A stretch of 64,000 bases of DNA from Pyropia yezoensis (taxonomy: Eukaryota > Rhodophyta > Bangiophyceae > Bangiales > Bangiaceae). The notes beneath the pieces are model-generated. The model did no database searches, was not told where the DNA came from, and was given only the letters and a program-made list of their open reading frames with translations. Positions 56,977 to 64,000 of this stretch are shown here, piece by piece; position 1 is the first letter of the stretch; the number at the start of each line of letters is the position of its first letter. The position numbers and the translations under genes were made by a program. The stretch covers positions 3,165,447 to 3,229,446 of the forward strand of contig CM020620.1 in assembly GCA_009829735.1 (NCBI GenBank), read 5' to 3'.

Positions 56977-58850
56977 CGCCCGAGTGCCTGCCCCTTGGTA
57001 GGCCTTGGGCCCCGGTGCCAACCGGAACATGGACTCCCCCAGCCGGTTGGTTCTACCAGCGATGTGCGGAGGTGCCTCCGTGCGCACTGCCCATGTCGGC
57101 AGGGGTTGGTGAGGGTTACCCGTAACCGGGGCATACCCCGTAGTCCAAACATATGGGACGTGCCGACCCGCTCCCTCGCTGACCTGGAACTGGGTCCCAG
57201 CCGGGACGATATACGCTACCGTACCATGCTCATCAATCACCGGCGTCGCCGGTAGCAACAGGTGGCCCTGTTGGGCGACTAGAGGTTCCTCCTCGCCCGT
57301 AGGGGTATGTTTGGTCGCCACCAGTACTGGTGCGACCTTACGCTCCACCTTCTCTTGCCTTGGTACCGAGGCAAGACTGGGCTTGCATCCCTCACCCTTG
57401 GGCTTCGGGGCCAAGGAACATTCCGGGTGTAGCACCCAGTAGGCGTCCCCTAGGGACTTGCACATGTGCATCAGTCGCCTGAAGTTCGTCCGGGCCGTAT
57501 TGGCTCCCCGTGCGGATATCCGCGCGTAGTTGGGTACTCCTGCGAACAGGATGGCCCTTAGTTCCCCTTCACCGAGGAGCTTCCCCAGCTCGTAGTCGAG
57601 CTCTTGGATCCGGCGTCCAAGCATCTCCTCATCCTCCCAGGACTGGGCGGTGGCGGTGCGAAGGGCCCGATAGTGGTCTTCGCACTTGGCCTCACTGAGG
57701 TAGCTGCTAAGCAGCTCCTTCAGTATACAACGGTTATCCATGGGGGTGGCCGCGACCCTCATTCCCGGAATCGGGGATGCCTGGCGGAGAATGCCCCGGA
57801 ACCGTTCATCCACAAAGAACGCGAGGATCTCCAGTGCCAGCCCCTCGTTGACGAGTGTCTTGTCCGCGGCTGCCTTCAAGCTAGTCAAGAAGCCAATGAC
57901 TGCCAGCGGGCGTCCGTTAGGGCCCCCGAACATAGGGACTCCCTTCATAAGGGTCTGCATAGAGCGGATCGCTCGGTGCGAGGTCGTACGCATCGATTCC
58001 GATACGGCAGTGGATCGGTCCTCCAAACGATAACGTTCAGGAGCCAGCACCGACCTGAAGACTTCGTTGACAATCTCCGTGTCCGCGTCCTGGATACCCA
58101 GTCGCTTGGCCAATTGATGAGTAAGCTCATCGGACTCCATCCGCTTCAGTAAGCTTGCAGTAACCTGCGCTGTCATTGCTTGCATCAGTGACGCTGGGAC
58201 TTCCGGCGTCGGCGCCTCGGGTACCCGAGTTGCTTGGCTCCCTTCGTCGATTGCGTACTGCGAGACGGTACCGCCTCCCCCCATCGCCGACTCTGTTCCG
58301 GCGTAAGTATCCGCCGGATCATGTCCGTGGAGCCCGCTCTGGGTGCTCCGAGCGTAGCGCTCCGTATGGCTACGTTCCAACACACCCGACGAGTCGGATC
58401 CATAACCCGCCGTGTCCGGGGGTTGTCCAGGAGTAGCAACACCGGGGTTGACCCTGGTGGACTCCGAAAGTAGTCCAGCCGGTTCGAACCGTACCAGTGT
58501 GGGAGGAACCCGACGGGGTACCGTCGTATGGCGTGCTGACATCAGCACAGCCATTGCGTCCTCCGTACGCTCTTGACGGGCGTCGAGCCCGGTGAACAAA
58601 GCTTCGATGCGAGCCAATGATGCCATCAGGGAATCCCCTGGTGAAGGTGGCGGCGGCGTGAGGTCGGCAGAGGACAGTGGCGGCGGTCCGCCGCCTCGGG
58701 CCGTCCGTGCCGTACCAGACGTCGATCCGGCACTGGAGAGCATCGGCGTCTCAATGTTGTCGATCGGGTTACCGATCCCGGTTCCCGGGATCAGCTCCGG
58801 GGTCGGCGTCGACGCCGATCCGTCATCTTGAAAGTTCCCCGTCTTTTAGG
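56977..58850 (-). pseudogene. gag: gag region of B2 (N-terminal and capsid part)
   Basis: On the minus strand: Pro/Gly-rich N-terminus, VSASLLKRMESDELTHQLAK-type helix, MQTLMKGVPMFGGPNGRPLA and GRRIQELDYELGKLLGEGE, as in B. The knuckle end is across element D at 27452-27743. Few breaks. Confidence 0.82.
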
Positions 58851-59063
58851 TAGACGAAGTCACAATCAGTCAACCAATGTAACAGTCACCACAAATAAGA
58901 GAGCGAGGGGGGAGTTGAAGGAGAGTAACCGTAGATCGCAGTCAAACGCAACCACTCAAAACAATCAAACAGATCGCAGCACCAAGAGTACAAGAAAAGG
59001 ACTGGATCCCTTTCCGTGTGCCAGAGCCGACGACGGCGTCACCGCAAGGGTGACGGAGACCCG

Positions 59064-59081
59064 TCCCCTGCTGCTCCACCA
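59064..59081 (-). promoter_or_regulatory. Primer-binding site of B2
   Basis: On the minus strand TGGTGGAGCAGCAGGGGA, adjoining the 5' LTR. Confidence 0.82.
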
Positions 59082-59082
59082 A

Positions 59083-59444
59083 TGTAGCTCAATAGGTATC
59101 CGCTGCACGTCCACTCTCAGGAAACGCTCACCAAGGGGGATCGGCACCAACGTCACCGGGAGGCCAAGGTTGCTGTCCTTGGAGCGCAAGCCACGGGACC
59201 AAGATGGGAGCCCAAATGGGAGGGGTTCGTTGTTCTACTAGGCCGGCGGTGGATTCGCCGCCGGCCCCCTCGTTATAAACCCTCGGAGAAACTACTAACT
59301 ACCCTCCGCCCCAAGATGCAAGTCCATCTGGTCATACGTAGCTTATAAATACCGTGACCAGTACGCACTCCCAAATTGAAAGTCAAGGATTAGAAGTAGC
59401 CCCCCTAATATTAGGGTCACAATACGGCCAACCATATTGCTACA
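59083..59444 (-). repeat. 5' LTR of B2
   Basis: 362 bp, TGTAGCTCAATAGG to CATATTGCTACA on the plus strand. Confidence 0.92.
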
Positions 59445-62400
59445 TGTAGGCTAGAGTGAGGACGGCCAAGAGCTCATCCCAGTCTTCTTGATGCTCATCA
59501 ACGTACTGTCGTAGCATGTCCACCAGGGTCCGGTTGAATCGTTTCACCTGGCCGTTCGTTTGTGGGTGATACGTCGTGGTGAACCAGTTCTTGATACCTA
59601 TCAGGTCACAGACTCGTTGGAAGCCCAGGGATGCAAACTGGGGGCCATTGTCGGTTAAGAGGGAGCCTGGAGGGCCGTAGGCAGCTATCCAGTACTCGCA
59701 GAACGCTGACGTGACATCCAGGGCCGTGATGGTCCTCAGCGGGATCGCTCGAGTGAACTTGGAGAACCGGTCGCAAATGATGAGCAGGTATATGTCGCCA
59801 CTGGATGTTTCAGGTAGGGGCCCCAGGATGTCCGTGCTTAAGCTTCCAAAGGGCTCCGCCTTCGGGAACGGGCGTAGCTGAGAAGTCTTCTTCCTCTGGG
59901 AAAACCGGTTCCTTGCACAGGAGACACAAGCCTCAAGGTGCTTGTGGACGTCACTGGCCATGGTTTCCCAGTAGTAGTGCCGTCGCATCGAGGCATACAT
60001 CCGGTTGATGCCAGGATGTCCGGCCTGGGGAGACGAGTGCTCCAGGCGGAGGATGTGAGCTCGTAGACTCCGGGGTACGTAGACTTGAGTTGCCCCATCG
60101 AAGGGTGACACCCGTATCAGGAGTCCATCTGTAGACTCGGAGAAGCGACTATTCCGGTTCAGGTCCATTTGGTGGCGAAGCTCCAAGCACTGAGGGTCCG
60201 TCAGTTGTGCCTCCAGCATCCGGTGAATGGTTACCGGTTGATGAGCTTCAGGTGTCTCATATAGGGGATCATGCCAGCCACGATCGACATTCGGGAGGAT
60301 GAAACAAGGTGTTTCCTCCGGGAAAGGGCCGGTGTCGGCTGCAGAAGTTTCCAGCCAGGACATGGTGTCGGCGCTGTGGTGCTTCCTCCCTGCTCTGGTG
60401 CACACCTTGTACTTGAATTCCGAAAGGCGTAGGCGCCACCGAGCGACCCTTCCTTGGCTGCTGTCCATGCATAGCAGCCACCTTAGACTGGCGTGATCCG
60501 TCCGGGTAAAGAACTCTTGTCCTTCAAGGTAGGAGCGTAACAGGAAGCAAGCCCAGACGACTGCCAAGCACTCGCGCTCCGTCGTGGAATAATTTTTCTC
60601 GGCTGGAGTCAAGACGCGACTGTAGTAGCCTATCGGGAGGAAGTGCCCATGAGGTTGCTGCTGGAGTAGAGAGCACCCCATCTGGACGCCACAGGCTTCA
60701 GTCTTCAGGACAAACTGGCCCTCTCGCTTGGGTAACGGCAGTACTGGAGTCGTGGTCAGGCGCTTCTTGAGCTCTTCGAAGGCAGCGGTCTGCTTCTCGT
60801 CGAACACCGGGAGTTGTACGGGGAGCTTATTGCTGGTGAGCTTGGTCAATGGCCGGGCAATCAGGGCATAGTCCCGTACGAACCGGCGATAGACGTTGCA
60901 CATACCCGGGAAGCTCTTGAGTTCCGTCTGGGTCTTTGGTTGCCGTGCATGCCGGAGGGCCTTGATGTTTTTCTCGTTGACCCGGAGCTCCCCCGGACTC
61001 AGCACGTGCTCCAGGTATTCCACTTCAGTCTCAAACAGGTGGCACTTCTCGGCCTTCAGGGTAGCTCCAGCCTTGGACGCGAGAGCCAGAACCTCTCGTA
61101 GGTGCGCTAGGTGTCCCGCCGGGGTCTTGGAGAAGACGATAATGTCGTCCAAGTAAAACAGACATGTCCTCCAGCTTAGTCCCGACAGGATGGTGTCAGT
61201 TGCTCTCTGGCATGTAGCCGGAGCATTAGTGAGGCAGAATGGAAGACGCTTGCACCGGAATAGCCCGATATGGCACGTGAAGGTGGTTTTGTCCTTGACA
61301 TCGTCAGCCAGAGGGATCTGCCAGTAACCGGCACTACAATGCAGCGTCGAGAAGAGGGTGGCATCACCAAGAAAGTCGATGCAATCGTCCATCCGGGGTA
61401 TCGGGTATACATCCTTGACTGTCATCTCGTTCAGGCGCCTGTAGTCAACGCATAAACGGAAGTGACCGCCAGGTTTCGGGACGACTACCACCGGGAAGGC
61501 CCACTCGCCATCAGACGGCTCGATAACATTCATCTTGAGCATTTTGTTAACCTGCTTCTCGATCTCATTCCGGCGATGAGGTCCAGGCCGATACGGTTGC
61601 AGGTGTACTGGCTTTGCATCTGGCCTGAGTTGAATCGGGTGTAGGGTGGCGTCCATCTTGCCCAGCTCTCCAGACCACAGGTGCCGATATTCCTGGAGAA
61701 GCTTCTCCAGGGCCTCCTTCAAGTCGGGAGGGACATTTTCTTGGTCGACTTTCGGCATCCCGGGTGGTGCTTGATCGGGCTTCGGGGTGACGCTGCCAGC
61801 TTGCTCTTGCTCCGGAGGTACGTCTAAGGCCGTTAGGTTGGATGCCAGTTCTTGTTGCAGGTTCAAGAGGTCCTCCTTGCTCATGGCACGGGCAGACCCC
61901 CGGTAAGGCTCTGCTGTTCCAACTCGAGTGCACGTGGCGAGAGTAATCGGCTTCCCGCTCACGTTGACGATTAGCACCGAGAATGGGGTGTGCCTTTCCA
62001 CCTTCTTGTGATGTCCGTGGGCCAAGTATAACCGGTGTTTCGCCAGAAATTCCTTACGTCCATAGATCAGGCATTGGCCCGTAGTCCGGGTGGTTACTTG
62101 AACCTTGGTCTCCGAACGAGGAGGTAGGAGCACCGGTTTGAAGAGAGTCAAGGTAGAGGGTGGGATACGTTCCTTCTTGTTCTTGACCACACGAACCTTG
62201 GCGCCCAGACGCTCCAGCACCGGTGACACAAACCCATGGTTGAACTGCACCTTTCCTTCTCCGGGCAGGATACTCTTGACATGCTGCTTCTGGAAGTCCC
62301 AGCCTAGGATGAGGGGGACTAATAGAGTCTTGCCTACTAGAAAGGGAAAAAGCATTGTTTCATTGTTGGCATAGATGGCGACAGGAAGACGGCCAAGCGG

Positions 62401-62622
62401 TCGTAGGATTTGACCCGAAGCGTCTACAATCTGGGTCTTGGTAGGCGCTCTACAGGCATGTTGACGCCAGCCTGGAGGTAGCAGGTTCTCAGTGATGACG
62501 CTTGGTCCGGCTCCCGTGTCAACAACCGGAGTAACAGCTTGAGGGAGGCTATCCCCCACACGCATACGAGCATTGATCTTGAGGTTTTCCTTACGCAGGA
62601 CAAGCAAGGTCCCCTTGAACAA
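59445..62622 (-). pseudogene. pol: pol region of C2
   Basis: On the minus strand: protease VVDTGAGPSVITENLLPPGW (about 62460-62530), reverse transcriptase with YRRLNEMTVKDVYPIP and YLDD (about 61020-61460), RNase H with KTEACGVQMGC (about 60400-60720), and integrase zinc module HPGINRMY and core DILGPLPE / DNGPQFAS / YHPQTNGQV, ending at the B2 LTR. Largely open. Confidence 0.87.
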
Positions 62623-62750
62623 ACAGGGTGTCCAGGCGGCTACCAGCTGAGCATGTAGCTGCCGTCCTTTCTCCCGGCACGCAAGGGGAGAACGGGTAGA
62701 AGTACCCTGCCGTCGGAGATTCGGGAAGACACTTGGGGAGAGCGCCTGCC

Positions 62751-63220
62751 CTACTCGTTTCCCGGGTCCGAGGATTCCTTGGAGGTCTCGGTCTCCAGGT
62801 CAAAGTCCGTAGGAGCTTCCCTTGCCAGAGCCTCCGTGATGCTCTGCAAGGTTGCCACCCGGATTGCATGTACCTGTGCCTTGTCCATCTTGGAGGGTGC
62901 TCGCCGGTCAGCCCCGTTGACTGCCTTCGCAAGCACCAGTCCTTGACGCTTGAGCGTCTCCTGGAGGTCCTTGGGGATGGTCGGGCACTGGTAGGACATG
63001 TGGTCCTCCTTCTGGCACAGCCAACAAGACCGGAAGCGCTGGTTCTTGACCTGCTTGGGGGCGACTAGGGAAGGTTGCTCCTTAGAAACGAAGCCGCCCC
63101 ACTTGTCCCCTGACCCCACGGGTGACGCCTCGCCAACTGCGAGTACCGGTACAGGGCTATCACCTCCCTTATACTTGTCGGGTCCGGGACGAGCTCGTGA
63201 CAAAGGCTTGGGAGTCGATA
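62751..63220 (-). pseudogene. gag: gag C-terminal part of C2
   Basis: The knuckle CWLCQKEDHMSYQC is at about 62990-63035 on the minus strand, after RARPGPDKYKGG. The acidic tail has DFDLETETSKESSDPG. The capsid part is absent. Confidence 0.75.
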
Positions 63221-63221
63221 C

Positions 63222-63647
63222 TGGGACGGGAGACAACTGGTCTGACCCGTTTCTCTCTTTGCATTCGATCCCGAATTTCCCGGAGTCCGGGACCCTTTGC
63301 TAGATAGAAAATCCAACATGGATTTGATGGTTTTCTGCATTTTTGTCGTCTTGAAGTTTTGTGTGGCCCGGTGGGCAGGTGCTGGGGTGGAAGATTCTGT
63401 GTGGCAAGACTCTGAAAGGACCCTGGGGGGATAATGCGAGGGACAGCGGGGCTTGGCCTCGCTTCCCCGTCCCGACCAAGAAGCCGTTGGCCCACACACC
63501 ATCTTCTTGTCTACTGGTGGGGGGACTGCCCCGCAACAGAGACAGCGTGTGTGCGACTTGCATTCCATTCGGTTCCCCCGACACGGGATGCAGCTCTTGT
63601 CCACCACCCCAACTTGGGTGCTGGGTGCGCAAATGGTTTTTGCCACG
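63222..63647 (+). repeat. D-family LTR of D5, incomplete
   Basis: It shares the central block with the LTRs at 13129 and 15280: TGTGTGGCCCGGTGGGCAGG, then the CCGACCAAGAAGC block, ending GTTTTTGCCACG. The left boundary with C2 is approximate. Confidence 0.75.
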
Positions 63648-63766
63648 TTCGGTGGAGCTGCAGGGGACGAAGTTAAAATTTACCTCCGGTTGCACCCGGG
63701 TGGAAATGGCCCTCTGTCTCAGAGGAACGGTTTTCTTGGACTGTGTCGTAGTTATCGTTAGTCGAC

Positions 63767-64000
63767 ATGGCTGGATCGGACCCCCCGTCGTCCGCGGAGC
63801 ACACGGGTGATGCACGTACTTCAGTGCCTTTGAATACTGGTGAGGCACAGGTAGGTGTACCTAGGGTCGCGGAGGGGCTAGAGGTCCCTCAAGCAAGAAG
63901 GACTGGGAGTACAGGCGGGCAACTGGCCACCCTGACTCAGTCCGGAGTTCTTTCGGGTGACACTTCTGATGTTGGTGGGCCAAAGTCCGGCCACCGTGTG
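63767..64000 (+). CDS. gag: gag N-terminus of D5, partial at window edge
   Basis: ATG at 63767: MAGSDPPSSAEHTGDARTSV, matching D gag MASSDPPPSGEYTGDARTSV. It is open to the window end and carries the Gly/Thr/Ser-rich linker typical of this gag N-terminus. Whether the element is whole cannot be seen. Confidence 0.65.
   Translation, partial: MAGSDPPSSAEHTGDARTSVPLNTGEAQVGVPRVAEGLEVPQARRTGSTGGQLATLTQSGVLSGDTSDVGGPKSGHRV

Larger units (their letters stand above)
19498..59444 (-). mobile_element. Element B2: Ty3/Gypsy chromovirus, split by D
   Basis: The outermost member of the nested stack, on the minus strand. Its 3' LTR is 19498-19860 and its 5' LTR 59083-59444. Its own sequence is 19498-27748 and 56972-59444; the middle is element D with everything inside it, flanked by the TCGGG target duplication (27744-27748 and 56972-56976). 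It carries antisense gene, pol and gag like B. The LTRs differ at roughly 24 of 363 positions by eye (6-7%). The outer flanks CTCCC (left) and TGTAG (right) do not match. Broken in a handful of places besides the insertion. Confidence 0.88.
59445..63220 (-). mobile_element. C2: partial C-family element
   Basis: A minus-strand C copy holding integrase core through gag, very close to element C in sequence. It is missing its chromodomain end, antisense gene and both LTRs within the window: B2 lies at one edge and a D-like LTR at the other. Broken, with about two or three breaks besides the lost ends. Confidence 0.85.
63222..64000 (+). mobile_element. D5: 5' end of a D-family element, runs off window
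   Basis: A D-type LTR, incomplete at its left edge, ends at about 63647. It is followed by a primer-like site GGTGGAGCTGCAGGGGA (about 63651-63667), a leader and a gag start. The remainder lies beyond the window. It is diverged from the D LTRs at 27749 and 56503. Confidence 0.7.

Overview
The window is a GC-rich eukaryotic repeat block, almost entirely Ty3/Gypsy LTR retrotransposons of chromovirus type: gag with a CCHC knuckle, then protease, reverse transcriptase, RNase H, integrase and a C-terminal chromodomain. No host gene, rRNA, tRNA or CRISPR array could be supported. The organism cannot be named from this; an alga or another GC-rich protist would fit, but that is a guess. Only 1-1115 and 11388-13128 look like non-element DNA. 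|| Four element families, called here A, B, C and D, are defined by their LTRs (about 642, 364, 572 and 470 bp). Layout: A (minus) 1116-11387; two tandem decayed D copies (plus) 13129-18459, with an A-like solo LTR inside the first; a C-family 5' end (plus) 18460-19497; then a nested stack. In the stack B2 (minus, 19498-59444) holds D (minus, 27749-56971), which holds B (plus, 35682-56034), which holds C (plus, 41410-51063). Three of these insertions have exact 5-bp target duplications: TCGGG, GTCCG and CGAAG. A partial C copy (C2, minus) follows at 59445 to about 63220, and a further D-like 5' end (plus) runs off the right edge. || The main biological observation is that all four families carry an extra gene between pol and the 3' LTR, on the strand opposite gag-pol and convergent with pol. 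The antisense proteins of A, B, C and D are very different in length and linkers, but share a core that can be aligned by eye (a WW/VE-P-G-F block, a W-L-x-E-V block and a G-x-L-W/F-x-L/I-P block). This looks like one old antisense gene family kept while the elements diverged. Antisense ORFs before the 3' LTR are known from plant Tat-lineage Gypsy elements; I do not recognise this protein family. || Other shared traits are one primer-binding site in all four families, with a complement that fits a tRNA-Ala 3' end, and many short perfect palindromes or tight hairpins inside coding DNA. All elements are treated as fossils. Most are broken; C looks nearest to whole and is also the youngest by LTR comparison.
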